In this document: positions 16,765-26,607 of the stretch, piece by piece | Position numbering within the stretch: the first letter of the stretch is position 1 | Layout: every line of letters starts with the position of its first letter | Assembly (NCBI RefSeq): GCF_025151215.1 | Contig: NZ_CP102286.1 | Coordinates: 682,001-746,000, forward strand | Direction of reading: 5' to 3' | DNA length: 64,000 nt | Source: Parabacteroides merdae ATCC 43184 | GTDB lineage: Bacteria; Bacteroidota; Bacteroidia; Bacteroidales; Tannerellaceae | Made by a program: the position numbers and the translations under genes | The notes under the pieces: model-generated | What the model was told of the DNA's origin: nothing | The model's input: the letters and a program-made list of their open reading frames with translations, nothing else | Databases searched by the model: none

Positions 16765-19182
16765 ATGAAGAAGTGTTTTTGTCTCTTGTTGACCTTATTG
16801 TGTATTAGCTATTCGGCCGTGGCGGCCCCTGGTTTCCGTATAAAAGGGAAAATAGTCGATGCCAATAACAACCAACCGATTGATTTTGCTGATGTCCTCC
16901 TTTTTCGTGAAGGAGATGTTAATCCAGTGTTTCATGCTTTACCCGATCGTGACGGTACGTTTCGCATAGCCGATGTGAAAGATGGAAAGTATAACCTTTT
17001 GGTGCGCCTGGTCGGTTACGATCTGTATAACCGTCCCGGTATTGTTTTGGATGCGGTTTCGAAAGCGGTAGATTTGGGAACGATTGCGATGAAACCTTTG
17101 GAGGTGGGATTAGCGGAAGTCGAAGTCGTAGCACAGAAAAAGCAAGTGATTTATAAATTGGACAAGAAAGTAATCGAAGCCTCTTCAAACTTGCTTGCCG
17201 GAGGCGGATCGGCTGTCGATATCCTGGAGAATACCCCCTCCATACGTGTGGATGCCGAAGGTGAAGTCAGTTTTCGTGGAAGTACCGGTTTCACGGTCTA
17301 TGTAGATGGCAAACCGAGCGTGTTCAGCGGTACGCAGGCTTTGGAGCAGATCCCTGCAGGGCATATCGAGAATATAGAAATCATCACCACCCCTTCGGCC
17401 CGTCACGATACGGGAGGAGATGTAGGGATTATCAATATCGTAACAAAGAAACACGCCCAGCATGGTTTTAGCGGTATGGTGAACCTGACGGGAAGTACGG
17501 TCCTTTCGCGCGGGGTGGATTTTCTGGTGTCTCAGCAGAACAAGGCATCGCGTTGGTATTTGGGCGGTGTGTGGAGTGACCGCCTGCGCAAGAGCGATTT
17601 CGATCAGGAGAAAACGACTATTATCTCAGACACGGCAACGACCTCCCATTCCAACGGACCGCGTAAAAGCAACAATTTCAACTATTCGATGAAGGCAGGG
17701 TGGATGTACACATTGCCCCATACGACGTTGAATGCCGACTTTGAAGGCGGTTATGGCGGGCGTACGCGCAACGGTGATCTGGATTATAAGGAAAAACGCC
17801 TGGCAGGCGGGGCTACTTTCGGTGAAGGCGATTATTATAGTCGTGACGATTACGATCTGCATGAAACCTATTTCCAGGGAACAATCGGTTTCGATCATAA
17901 ATTCGACGATAAGGGGCATCAGTTGATGGGCAGTTTCTATCTGAAATACGGAGGTAATGCGATGGAATATTTCCAGAGTGACCTTTTTAATAAGAATAAC
18001 GAGCGTGAAAAGGGACATCGTGCTTGGGAAGATGAGCATCGCTGGACGGTACGGGGTAACCTGGACTATATTTATCCTTACAGCAAGACGGGACGGATCG
18101 AAGGCGGTTACCAATATTTCTCTTATTTGGAAGACGGCGACTACACGATGCATTTCTGGGACCCGGTAAAGAAAGAGTTTTATAACCGGGACGATATCTA
18201 TAACACATTCTATTTCCAGCATGGCATCAATTCGGTTTATGCAATCGTTGCCGACAGCTATAAATCATTCGATTTTCAGGCGGGTGTGCGGGGAGAGCAT
18301 ACGCATCGTGTCCTGCGAAGCTCGATTCCGGGCAAGGATCGTACATATAATAAGTTCGAGTTTTTCCCTTCTCTTCATTTGGGCTATACGTTTCCGAAGG
18401 AACATAAGCTATTGGTTTCTTATTCGCGCCGTATCACTCGTCCGGAACTCTTTTTCATGGAGCCGTATATCACCTATCGGGATTTTTATTCGGCCGAGAT
18501 CGGTAATCCGGATATCCGTTCGGAATATATCAATTCTTTCGAGTTGAATTATAAGAAGAATATCGGTGAACATACGGTTTCAGCTACAGTGTTTCACCGG
18601 AACCGCAAGGATAAGATCGAGCGTTTGCGTGTCCCCTATGAGGCTGGTGTGACACTGGATTCGATGGCGAATGTCGGACACGACTATTCGACCGGTATCG
18701 AATTGAGCGGACAGGTACAGCTTACCCGCTGGTGGAATATGAACCTGAACGGCAGCCTGTATCATTATAAGGTAAAGAACCGGTATAAAACCGGCAGTGA
18801 AAAAGAGACAAGTACGAACTACGATGTCATGTGGAACAACTCTTTCGATGTCTTTAAATATACCCGTATCCAGGTGGACGGCAATTTTGTCGGTCCGTCC
18901 GTTACAACCCAAGGGCGTACGGATGCTTTCTGGTATGTGAATCTCGCCGTTCGCCAGCAGTTGATGAACCGTCGGTTGTCGGCTACGCTTTCTTTCCGGG
19001 ATGTTTTCAATTCTGCCCGGTATGTAAGTAAGATCATCACATCCGACCTGCAGTCCATCACACGAATCCGTCCCAGCTATCCGCTTATTACGCTTACGCT
19101 CAGTTATACGTTCAATAACTTCAAGGCCAAGAGCTCTCAGAAAAAGGAAGATCATGATTTGTTTGAAGGAACGAACCACTAA
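16765..19182 (+). CDS. Outer-membrane beta-barrel receptor (TonB-dependent-receptor-like)
   Basis: An 805-residue exported protein. A signal peptide (KKCFCLLLTLLCISYSAVAA) is followed by a carboxypeptidase-regulatory-like beta-sandwich (about 25-110), a plug-like domain with AVDILENTPSIRVDAEGEVSFRG and YVDGKPSVFSG (about 150-220), and a long barrel from about 230. Its pattern fits the outer-membrane beta-barrel family common in Bacteroidetes, which lacks a clear TonB box and the SusC signature. The C-terminus extends past the last strand (TLSYTFNNF) with a charged tail, KAKSSQKKEDHD. No SusD partner is adjacent and the ligand is unknown. Confidence 0.88.
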   Translation: MKKCFCLLLTLLCISYSAVAAPGFRIKGKIVDANNNQPIDFADVLLFREGDVNPVFHALPDRDGTFRIADVKDGKYNLLVRLVGYDLYNRPGIVLDAVSKAVDLGTIAMKPLEVGLAEVEVVAQKKQVIYKLDKKVIEASSNLLAGGGSAVDILENTPSIRVDAEGEVSFRGSTGFTVYVDGKPSVFSGTQALEQIPAGHIENIEIITTPSARHDTGGDVGIINIVTKKHAQHGFSGMVNLTGSTVLSRGVDFLVSQQNKASRWYLGGVWSDRLRKSDFDQEKTTIISDTATTSHSNGPRKSNNFNYSMKAGWMYTLPHTTLNADFEGGYGGRTRNGDLDYKEKRLAGGATFGEGDYYSRDDYDLHETYFQGTIGFDHKFDDKGHQLMGSFYLKYGGNAMEYFQSDLFNKNNEREKGHRAWEDEHRWTVRGNLDYIYPYSKTGRIEGGYQYFSYLEDGDYTMHFWDPVKKEFYNRDDIYNTFYFQHGINSVYAIVADSYKSFDFQAGVRGEHTHRVLRSSIPGKDRTYNKFEFFPSLHLGYTFPKEHKLLVSYSRRITRPELFFMEPYITYRDFYSAEIGNPDIRSEYINSFELNYKKNIGEHTVSATVFHRNRKDKIERLRVPYEAGVTLDSMANVGHDYSTGIELSGQVQLTRWWNMNLNGSLYHYKVKNRYKTGSEKETSTNYDVMWNNSFDVFKYTRIQVDGNFVGPSVTTQGRTDAFWYVNLAVRQQLMNRRLSATLSFRDVFNSARYVSKIITSDLQSITRIRPSYPLITLTLSYTFNNFKAKSSQKKEDHDLFEGTNH

Positions 19183-19258
19183 ATAAATTAAGAATTGAAA
19201 ATGAAAAATGAAGAAGAAAGCACTTCCGAATTTTCAAGTTTCAATTCTCAATTTATTT
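19181..19258. repeat. Imperfect 20-bp palindromic element between receptor and sigma gene
   Basis: Arms 19181-19200 (AAATAAATTAAGAATTGAAA) and 19239-19258 are inverted copies differing at one position, with a 38-bp centre. The left arm begins on the receptor stop codon. The AATTGAGAATT style recurs at 51636-51731. Confidence 0.7.
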
Positions 19259-19260
19259 GT

Positions 19261-19268
19261 TACATTTG
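19261..19268 (+). promoter_or_regulatory. -7 box for the ECF sigma gene
   Basis: TACATTTG, 18 bp before the ATG at 19287 and directly after the palindromic element. Confidence 0.55.
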
Positions 19269-19286
19269 TATCTTATTTAAAAGAAT

Positions 19287-19829
19287 ATGGAAGAGCGGAA
19301 ACTGATATTATTGTTGAAGCAGGGTAGCAAAGACGCATTTACTGCTCTGTATAAACAATACTGGAAACAGGTCTATAATTTCAGTCGCCTCTATTTGACC
19401 AGTGCCGATGCTGCCGAAGAAGTAGTACAGGAAGTCTTTATCAAAATATGGGAAACGCGTGAATTTCTTCGTGAAGATGACCATTTTAAAGGTTTGCTGT
19501 TTATTATCACCCGGAATCTGATCTTTAACCGGCATCGCAAAAATGTGAATGAAGATTTCTACAAAGTCACGGTTCTTGCCGCATTGGAAGAACCGTATGA
19601 TGTGGAAGAAGAAATTGATGCTCATAATCTCCAAGAATATATAGATCGCCTGATCGATGAATTGCCACCGCGCCGCCGTGAGATTTTTAACTTGAGCCGT
19701 AAGGAACAAAAGAGCTACAAAGAAATAGCTATCCTATTGAATATTTCAGAGAAAACGGTCGAAAATCAAATCAGCGAAGCCCTCAAGTACTTGAAGAAGA
19801 ATATCACACTGCTTCTTCTCTTTATCTGA
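19287..19829 (+). CDS. ECF RNA polymerase sigma factor (Bacteroidetes SusCD-linked type)
   Basis: A 180-residue ECF sigma factor. Region 2 includes FTALYKQYWKQVYNFSRLYL and VVQEVFIKIWETREFL (about 15-65). Region 4 includes DELPPRRREIFNLSRKEQ and the helix-turn-helix YKEIAILLNISEKTVENQIS (about 135-165). This family pairs with a FecR-like anti-sigma and an STN-containing SusC; both partners follow here. It should switch on the downstream uptake locus when the receptor senses its glycan. A terminator-like hairpin (19947-19964) and about 330 bp separate it from its anti-sigma gene, so sigma may be transcribed separately. Confidence 0.93.
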   Translation: MEERKLILLLKQGSKDAFTALYKQYWKQVYNFSRLYLTSADAAEEVVQEVFIKIWETREFLREDDHFKGLLFIITRNLIFNRHRKNVNEDFYKVTVLAALEEPYDVEEEIDAHNLQEYIDRLIDELPPRRREIFNLSRKEQKSYKEIAILLNISEKTVENQISEALKYLKKNITLLLLFI

Positions 19830-20158
19830 TTGAATGTATTCTGTCTCCTATCTCTTATTATCATTTATCTAATATCTAAAAAAGTGATGGGTTCAAATCG
19901 AAACTATTACCGCATCTAATTCGATTTTCTACCCCTTCTAATTCAAATTACCCGCAAGGGTAATATTTTTTAATAAACTGGTTGTCGTTGCATTTTGCTA
20001 AAAATCAGTTTATTAGTTGAGATGTTAGTTTTTAGAGGGGATATTGTCATATTTTTTTGGAAATTTGTACTGTCAGGTGCTAAAATAATCTGTTTTTTCC
20101 CGGACTGGGTAGGGGAAAGAAGTAACTTGTGTGTATTTATATATGTAAAGCAATTGAA
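19830..20158. other. Sigma/anti-sigma intergenic region with terminator-like hairpin
   Basis: No gene is seen. ATTACCC-GCAA-GGGTAAT (19947-19964), a GCAA-tetraloop hairpin followed by ATTTTTT, is a good intrinsic terminator. The rest is AT-rich and presumably carries the fecR promoter, but no clear TAnnTTTG is visible. Confidence 0.55.
19947..19971 (+). terminator. GCAA-tetraloop terminator after the sigma gene
   Basis: Seven-base stem ATTACCC/GGGTAAT with GCAA loop and a T-run, 118 bp after the sigma stop codon. Confidence 0.75.
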
Positions 20159-21136
20159 ATGGAATACAAAGACAAAAAATATATACTAAAGAAACTAATG
20201 CAAGATGCGCTGACCGAAGAAGAGCGCATAGCCTTGCAATCTTCTCGCCGGGTGACAAAAGAAATGGAGCGGCAATGGAATAATGCTCCGGATGCAGTGG
20301 AAAGCGATCGTCCGGACGAGCCGTCTATCTGGCGGAATATTTGTAAGGAAGTCTGGCAACATGATGAAGGACGGAATGTTGTATTTTATAAGATATATAG
20401 TATGGTCGCCTCCATCTTATTGGTATTGGGTGTGGCAGGGACTGTTTATTTTGCGTTGCAGGACAAGGCGAATGTCCCAATGTATGTTGTAAGTTCCGGT
20501 ATCCAAAATATGGAATCTGTCTCTTTACCAGATGGAACGAAAGTGCAGATGGGACCGGGCAGCCGCTTAACCTATCCTGCCAGTTTTTCCGGTAAGACGC
20601 GTGAGATAAGATTGGACGGGCAAGCCTTTTTCGATGTGGCGAAGAATCGCGAAAAACCTTTTATTGTTCATACGGAGGATATGAGTGTGGAGGCGTTGGG
20701 GACTGCGTTCGAATTGTTCAGTTACAACATGGAAAATAAGATGGAAGCGATTCTCCTGAATGGCAAGATCAAAGTAAGTGTGGAGAATAAGGAAACAAAC
20801 CAAATGAAAGAATACTTCGTCTCTCCCGACGAAAAGATCTTGGTGGACCGGCAAACCGGCAAGATTTCCAAACAGATTGTGGATGCCGACAAATACACCG
20901 CTTGGCGCAAACAAAAGATGCTGAGCTTCGAAAACGAAAAACTTTCCATGATCATCCCGCGTCTCGAACAGTGGTACGGCAGAAAGGTGATGTGCCAAAA
21001 GGATCTGGCTGATAAATACCGGTTCACTTTCAAAGTGAGGGATGAGTCGCTAGAAAAGATACTGATGTTGATTCAACTGTCTTCTCCATTAAAATATAAA
21101 GAAATAGAGGATGGTAATTATAGTTTGACCCGTTAG
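20159..21136 (+). CDS. FecR-family anti-sigma factor
   Basis: A 325-residue inner-membrane regulator. The cytoplasmic N-terminus (about 1-75) should hold the sigma factor. A single membrane helix, YSMVASILLVLGVAGTVYF, lies near residue 85-103. The periplasmic FecR domain has the core VSLPDGTKVQMGPGSRLTYP and the following FDVAKNREKPFIVHT. A C-terminal DUF4974-like domain (about 255-325) would contact the STN domain of SusC. The start at 20159 is preferred over a non-ATG extension at 20129 because it gives the normal N-terminal MEYKDKKYILKK. Confidence 0.93.
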   Translation: MEYKDKKYILKKLMQDALTEEERIALQSSRRVTKEMERQWNNAPDAVESDRPDEPSIWRNICKEVWQHDEGRNVVFYKIYSMVASILLVLGVAGTVYFALQDKANVPMYVVSSGIQNMESVSLPDGTKVQMGPGSRLTYPASFSGKTREIRLDGQAFFDVAKNREKPFIVHTEDMSVEALGTAFELFSYNMENKMEAILLNGKIKVSVENKETNQMKEYFVSPDEKILVDRQTGKISKQIVDADKYTAWRKQKMLSFENEKLSMIIPRLEQWYGRKVMCQKDLADKYRFTFKVRDESLEKILMLIQLSSPLKYKEIEDGNYSLTR

Positions 21137-21299
21137 TCATGAACTTGCAATAATTTTTTTTCTAATTTATTGCAATAAGAATAGGGGGAAAAGATTTTTT
21201 ATGTGTATTTATTATAAAAAGATTAATTTTGAAATAATAGTATAATATTAAAATCTGAAAAATGCCTATGAGAAAGGATATTTGTTAACCTAAAAAATT

Positions 21300-21325
21300 G
21301 GAGGATGTCGGCAAACACCCTCCAG
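21300..21325 (+). promoter_or_regulatory. Hairpin in the susC leader
   Basis: GGAGGATGTC-GGCAAA-CACCCTCC is a strong stem about 85 bp before the SusC start, without a T-run. It may be a leader structure of the SusCD message; function unknown. No other gene lies between 21137 and 21410. Confidence 0.4.
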
Positions 21326-21410
21326 TTCGAGATTTCGACTACATGTCCATACTTAAATATTCAAACCGTGGAATGGGCATGCTAATATTCATCAAAAACA
21401 TTACAAAGTT

Positions 21411-24400
21411 ATGAAAAAAAGTAATGAACGGGCACTTTGTGTCCCATTATTAAAAAAAACTAAGCGTATCATGAAACTCACGACCTTATTTTCTTTAGGT
21501 GTCGCTTGCTGTATATCTGCTTCAACTTATGCGCAGGGTTATAAATTATCCATGAATAAGCAGAATAGCAGTATCATTGAGATTTTGAAAGACATTGAAA
21601 ACAATAGTGAATTTACATTCTTTTTCAATGACAACAAAGTGAATGTAAATAAAAAGGCGAGCATCAATGTAAAAGATGCGACTTTGGATGAAGCGCTGGC
21701 TCAAGTACTGAAAAATACCGGTTACGATTATCAAATTATAGATCGACAAGTATTGATAAAGACAGCTTCGTCCTCTGTTTCTTCCGTGCCCAGTGTACAA
21801 CAGAATCAAAAAGCGATTACCGGTATTATTAAAGATGTAAACGGTGAACCAATTATTGGTGCAAACGTTGTTGAAAAAGGTACGACAAACGGTACCGTTA
21901 CCGATATCGAAGGGAGGTTCTCCCTTAATGTTGCACCAGGTGCAACATTAGTAGTTTCTTATATAGGATATACTACAAGCGAAATAGTTGTTGGCAATAA
22001 AACAGATTTGGCGATCAGTTTGAAAGAAGATTCTGAAATGCTGGATGAAGTGGTTGTTGTCGGTTATGGAACCATGAAGAAAAAAGATTTGACAGGTGCT
22101 GTTGCTGCTGTTAAAGGTGATGATTTGGCTGCCCGCAAAACGACTCAATTATCTACAGCCTTACAAGGTGCTGCTTCTGGTGTCACAGTAACACGTGATA
22201 ATAGTGCTCCTGGAGCAACTGCTAGTATACAAATTCGAGGTGTGACGACTATTGGTGAGACAAGCCCTTTAGTGATTGTAGATGGAATTCCAGGGGATAT
22301 TAATCAAGTGAATCCAGAAGATGTAGAGAGTATGTCCGTTTTGAAAGATGCGGCATCTGCTTCAATTTACGGTTCACGTGCTGCAGCTGGTGTGATTGTA
22401 ATCACGACAAAACGTGCAAAACAGGATGATTTATCCCTAAACTATAATTTCGAATATGGTTGGGAAATGCCGACTAAATTACCAGAATATGTTGGTGCTC
22501 AGCGATACTTGGAAATGATAAATGAAACGCGTTTTAATGATAATAATTCAGGTGGTTGGTATCAGGCTTATTCTGAAGACCAAGTGAATAATTGGGTGAA
22601 AAATAATGCAACAAATCCAGATGCTTATCCTATAGTGGATTGGCAGGATGCAATTTTGAAAAGTTCTGCTCCACGTCAGACTCATTCGATTAATATTGCT
22701 GGAGGTAGCAAAGTTGTGAAAACGAAAGCCTCTTTCCGATATGACAAGACAGATGGTCTTTATGAAAATAGAGGATATGAGCGTTATATGATTCGTATCA
22801 ATAATGATTTTAAAATAAATAAATGGCTTGAAGCTCATTTAGATGTAAATTATAAACGTTCAAAATCGGAAGAACCACATACGAATCCGATGGAATTGAA
22901 TTTTCGTGCAACAGCTCCAATTTATGCAGTTCGTTGGAGTAATGGATTGTGGGGAGATGTCAAAGATGGAGAAAATCCATTGGCAATGATAACAGATGGT
23001 GGGTTAAAAACTTCATGGCATAATCGTTTAGGAGGTAAGGCTGCTATTGATATAACTCCGATTGAAGGATTAAAAATATCAGGAGTTATAGCACCGACAT
23101 ATAATTTTAATAAGGTGAAAAGTTTTGTAAAACAAGTACCTTATACCTATGCCAATGATCCAACTACAGTGAAAGGTTATATGGCTGGTTATAGAACGAC
23201 AAAATTGACTGAAAATAGAAATGATGATTATGATGTAACTACACAATTTTTTGCAAATTACAATAAATCGTTCGGTTGCCATGATCTTTCAGCAATGATT
23301 GGTTATGAAGATTATTATGCTTTTTGGGAAAATTTGAGTGCATCTCGTGATCAGTATGAATTGACAAATTTCCCTTATTTGGATTTGGGACCTGAAAATT
23401 TGAGAGATAATGGTGGTAATGCAGAAGAGTACGCTTATCGTTCTTTTTTTGGACGAATCACTTATAGTTATGCCAATCGTTATTTATTGCAGGTAAATTT
23501 CCGTCGTGATGGCTCTTCTCGTTTTGCTCCGGATAGTAGATGGGCAAATTTCCCTTCTTTTTCTGCTGGTTGGGTTATGAGTGAAGAGAAGTTTATGCAA
23601 GATTTAAATTGGAATTGGTTGTCATATTTGAAATTAAGAGGTTCTTGGGGTACATTAGGTAATGAACGTATTACACGAATTGATGATAATAATAAACAAA
23701 ATTATTATCCATATCAGTCAGCTTTAAACTTTGGTTCTGGTCTATTTTACAATGGAAACTCAGTGAGTTCTTTATTGACTGCTGCTCAGCAATATTATGC
23801 AGTTCGTAATATTTCTTGGGAAACAACAGAGACTTGGGACATTGGTTTGGATGCAAATTTCTTGGATAGCCGTTTGCATTTTAATTTCGATTTCTATAAA
23901 AAGAAAACGAAAGACATTTTGTTGGCTTTGGAAATTCCTAAATTTATAGGATATGATAATCCGTTTGTGAATACTGGGAATATGGAAACTACAGGTTATG
24001 ATATTGAATTGGGATGGCGAGACCAAGTGGGGGATTTTAGTTATTCTGTTTCTGCTAACCTTTCTGACTTCGTGTCAAAGATGGGTGATTTAGGTGGTAC
24101 GGAATTTTTAGGTGAAAAAGTGAAAATGAAAGGTAGTGAGTTTAATGAGTGGTATGGCTATTTGAGCGATGGACTCTTTTTGACTCAAGAAGATGTTGAT
24201 AATTCGCCTAAATTGAATAATAATGTAAAAGTTGGTGATATCAAGTATAAAGATATTTCTGGTCCGGATGGTGTACCTGATGGTAAAATTTCTTCGGAAT
24301 ATGACCGTGTCTGTTTAGGAGGGTCATTACCCCGTTATACATTTGGTGTCAATTTTGCTGCATCATATAAAGGCTTTGATTTGGCTATGATGTTCCAAGG

Positions 24401-24815
24401 TGTGGGAAGTCAAAATGTTCGTATTAATAGTAATATGATAGAAGGTTTGAGAAATAACTGGTGTGGCTTCCCTTCTATTTTGGAAGGTAATTATTGGAGT
24501 GTGAACAATACTGATGCTGAAAATGCGAAAGCAATATATCCTCGTTTGACTCGTAATAATATTGATTCTAATATGGCGATGTCTGATTTTTGGATGTTTA
24601 ATGGGAGATATTTAAGAATGAAAAACTTAACATTAGGATACACACTTCCTTCTGTATTGACAAAGAAAATAAGTATGGAATCTGTTAGGTTCTATGTGTC
24701 TGGTAACGATTTATTCTGTTTAAGCAAGTATCCGCATGGATGGGATCCGGAAGTCAGTACTAATGGTTATCCTATTACTACATCGGTGTTGTTAGGGGTA
24801 TCGGTTAACTTTTAA
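21411..24815 (+). CDS. SusC-like TonB-linked outer-membrane receptor with STN domain
   Basis: A 1,134-residue glycan importer. In order: a long signal region ending near TYAQ (about 42), STN domain (about 45-120), carboxypeptidase-regulatory domain ITGIIKDVNGEPIIGANVVE (about 137-210), the SusC-type TonB box LDEVVVVGYGTMKKKDLTGAV (about 216), plug with IQIRGVTTIGETSPLVIVDG and SASIYGSRAAAGVIVITT, then the barrel ending in SVLLGVSVNF. The STN domain is the signalling module that contacts the FecR anti-sigma just upstream. The gene is visibly more AT-rich from about 22400 onward than its neighbours. SusD follows after 12 bp. Confidence 0.97.
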   Translation: MKKSNERALCVPLLKKTKRIMKLTTLFSLGVACCISASTYAQGYKLSMNKQNSSIIEILKDIENNSEFTFFFNDNKVNVNKKASINVKDATLDEALAQVLKNTGYDYQIIDRQVLIKTASSSVSSVPSVQQNQKAITGIIKDVNGEPIIGANVVEKGTTNGTVTDIEGRFSLNVAPGATLVVSYIGYTTSEIVVGNKTDLAISLKEDSEMLDEVVVVGYGTMKKKDLTGAVAAVKGDDLAARKTTQLSTALQGAASGVTVTRDNSAPGATASIQIRGVTTIGETSPLVIVDGIPGDINQVNPEDVESMSVLKDAASASIYGSRAAAGVIVITTKRAKQDDLSLNYNFEYGWEMPTKLPEYVGAQRYLEMINETRFNDNNSGGWYQAYSEDQVNNWVKNNATNPDAYPIVDWQDAILKSSAPRQTHSINIAGGSKVVKTKASFRYDKTDGLYENRGYERYMIRINNDFKINKWLEAHLDVNYKRSKSEEPHTNPMELNFRATAPIYAVRWSNGLWGDVKDGENPLAMITDGGLKTSWHNRLGGKAAIDITPIEGLKISGVIAPTYNFNKVKSFVKQVPYTYANDPTTVKGYMAGYRTTKLTENRNDDYDVTTQFFANYNKSFGCHDLSAMIGYEDYYAFWENLSASRDQYELTNFPYLDLGPENLRDNGGNAEEYAYRSFFGRITYSYANRYLLQVNFRRDGSSRFAPDSRWANFPSFSAGWVMSEEKFMQDLNWNWLSYLKLRGSWGTLGNERITRIDDNNKQNYYPYQSALNFGSGLFYNGNSVSSLLTAAQQYYAVRNISWETTETWDIGLDANFLDSRLHFNFDFYKKKTKDILLALEIPKFIGYDNPFVNTGNMETTGYDIELGWRDQVGDFSYSVSANLSDFVSKMGDLGGTEFLGEKVKMKGSEFNEWYGYLSDGLFLTQEDVDNSPKLNNNVKVGDIKYKDISGPDGVPDGKISSEYDRVCLGGSLPRYTFGVNFAASYKGFDLAMMFQGVGSQNVRINSNMIEGLRNNWCGFPSILEGNYWSVNNTDAENAKAIYPRLTRNNIDSNMAMSDFWMFNGRYLRMKNLTLGYTLPSVLTKKISMESVRFYVSGNDLFCLSKYPHGWDPEVSTNGYPITTSVLLGVSVNF

Positions 24816-24827
24816 AAAGGAAAGATT

Positions 24828-26528
24828 ATGAAACGAAATAATATTATAGTTTATTTATTCAGTGGAGTAACGTTGTTTTCTGCATGCCATGATTTGGATT
24901 TAAACCCATTGTCTAATGGTTCAACTGAAAATTGGTATTCAAATGAAACTGAAATAGAAATGGCTGTTAATGAATTGTATAGAGATACATTTTGGCCGTT
25001 GGATGAAGAAGGTAATACCGATTGGTCTGACGATAAGATTTATCGTGAAAATTTGACACCTTTTCAAAATGCAACATTGAATGGGCAAACAGATAAGGTA
25101 AAAGATTTGTGGTCCAAGCAGTATAAGGTTGTATCACGTGCTAACAGTATTATATTAAAGGCGGATCGAGCTATTGAAGCTGGTGCAATGGAGTCGAAAA
25201 TTAATGCTTATGTTGCTGAGGCTCGTTTTCATAGAGCATGTGCGTATGCAAAAATGTCTTCTAAATATGGTGATGTTCCATTAGTGGTAGATGATGTTGA
25301 TATTGATAAAGGTATGTCAATGGGACGTACGGATTTAGCAACTGTGAAACAGTTTGTTTATGACGAATTTGATGCAGCTGCAAATGCCTTGCCAACAACA
25401 TATTCAGGTATTAAAAGAGCCACAAAGGGAGCAGCATTGGCTATGAAAGCCCGTTATGCTCTTTATATGGGTGATTATGATGTGGTTGTTGCAGCGACTA
25501 AGGCTGTTATGGATTTGAATGTTTATTCTTTGCATAAAGATTATGGAGATTTGTTTTTGACTACAACCAAGAATGCAGAAGAATCTATTTTTTTAATTCC
25601 ACGATCAATAGAATATAATCTTGTGATGGATGTACATGGTTGGCTGCCGAGAAATCATGGAGGATATGCGGTTCCGAATCCGACTTGGGATTTGTTTGCT
25701 TCGTATGTTTGCACAGATGGACTTCCGATTGACGAATCTCCTTTGTTTGATCCACATGACCCCTTTAAGAATCGTGATCCACGTTTGAGCATGACAATTG
25801 TCCCGTTTGGAGAGAATTTTATGGGTATTGAATTTAATCCACATCCAGAAGCATTGGAGGTTATGAATTATAAGACAGGACAGATGATTAAGAATAATGA
25901 TACTCGTGCTGTTGCTCAGTATGCTTCTTATAATGGATTGGTTTGGAAGAAAGGTATGGATGAAACATGTTTGGAAAATGCAAACAAGATTGATCCAGAT
26001 AAAATCATTATGCGTTATGCTGATGTTCTGTTAATGTATGCAGAAGCAAAAATTGAATTAAATCAGATAGATCAGTCTGTTTTGGATGCTATGAATGAGG
26101 TGCGTGCAAGAGCTTATGGCGTCGATAAATCAGCTGTGGATCAGTATCCGGCTTTTACATCTATGGATCAGCAAACATTAAGAAGTCAATTACGCATGGA
26201 AAGACGTATGGAGTTTGCTAATGAAGGGCTGCGTTATATGGATTTGATGCGTTGGAAGTTGATGGACAAAGTAATGAGTAAGAAGGTTTATATGATGTTG
26301 TATCCGGCCTCATTATTAATAGAAAAGGTTGTTAGTCAAGGTGATTGGTTTTGGCCTTTTGCCCCGGATATTGATGAAAATGGTTTGGCTGATTTTTCTA
26401 AATTAGAAGCTGCAGGTAAAATTGCTTCTATTGCAGAGAAAAAGTGGGATGATCGTCAATATTTATGGCCTATACCAACAACTGAAATTCAGATAAATAC
26501 CAATATGAAACAGAATCCGAATTATTAA
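24828..26528 (+). CDS. SusD-like (RagB/SusD) glycan-binding lipoprotein
   Basis: A 566-residue surface lipoprotein that lids the SusC channel. The signal ends at a lipobox, TLFSACHD, with the lipidated Cys at about residue 20. TPR-like helices follow, with the family signatures VAEARFHRACAYAKMSSKYGDVPLV (about 129-153) and MRYADVLLMYAEAKIELNQ. The C-terminal RMERRMEFANEGLRYMDLMRW is the typical SusD hallmark, and the end is WPIPTTEIQINTNMKQNPNY. It forms an operon with SusC, ending at the terminator at 26549-26590. Like SusC, the gene is AT-rich. Confidence 0.96.
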   Translation: MKRNNIIVYLFSGVTLFSACHDLDLNPLSNGSTENWYSNETEIEMAVNELYRDTFWPLDEEGNTDWSDDKIYRENLTPFQNATLNGQTDKVKDLWSKQYKVVSRANSIILKADRAIEAGAMESKINAYVAEARFHRACAYAKMSSKYGDVPLVVDDVDIDKGMSMGRTDLATVKQFVYDEFDAAANALPTTYSGIKRATKGAALAMKARYALYMGDYDVVVAATKAVMDLNVYSLHKDYGDLFLTTTKNAEESIFLIPRSIEYNLVMDVHGWLPRNHGGYAVPNPTWDLFASYVCTDGLPIDESPLFDPHDPFKNRDPRLSMTIVPFGENFMGIEFNPHPEALEVMNYKTGQMIKNNDTRAVAQYASYNGLVWKKGMDETCLENANKIDPDKIIMRYADVLLMYAEAKIELNQIDQSVLDAMNEVRARAYGVDKSAVDQYPAFTSMDQQTLRSQLRMERRMEFANEGLRYMDLMRWKLMDKVMSKKVYMMLYPASLLIEKVVSQGDWFWPFAPDIDENGLADFSKLEAAGKIASIAEKKWDDRQYLWPIPTTEIQINTNMKQNPNY

Positions 26529-26548
26529 ATATAACAGATAAGTTGTAG

Positions 26549-26590
26549 AAGGCATTTTATATATTAAAAAATAAAATGCCTTTCTTTTTC
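26549..26590 (+). terminator. Terminator after susD
   Basis: AAGGCATTTTAT (26549-26560) and ATAAAATGCCTT (26571-26582) form a perfect 12-bp stem followed by a T-rich tract. It could limit read-through from SusCD into the three oxidoreductase genes. Confidence 0.8.
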
Positions 26591-26607
26591 TAAAAAAAGC
26601 AATTATT

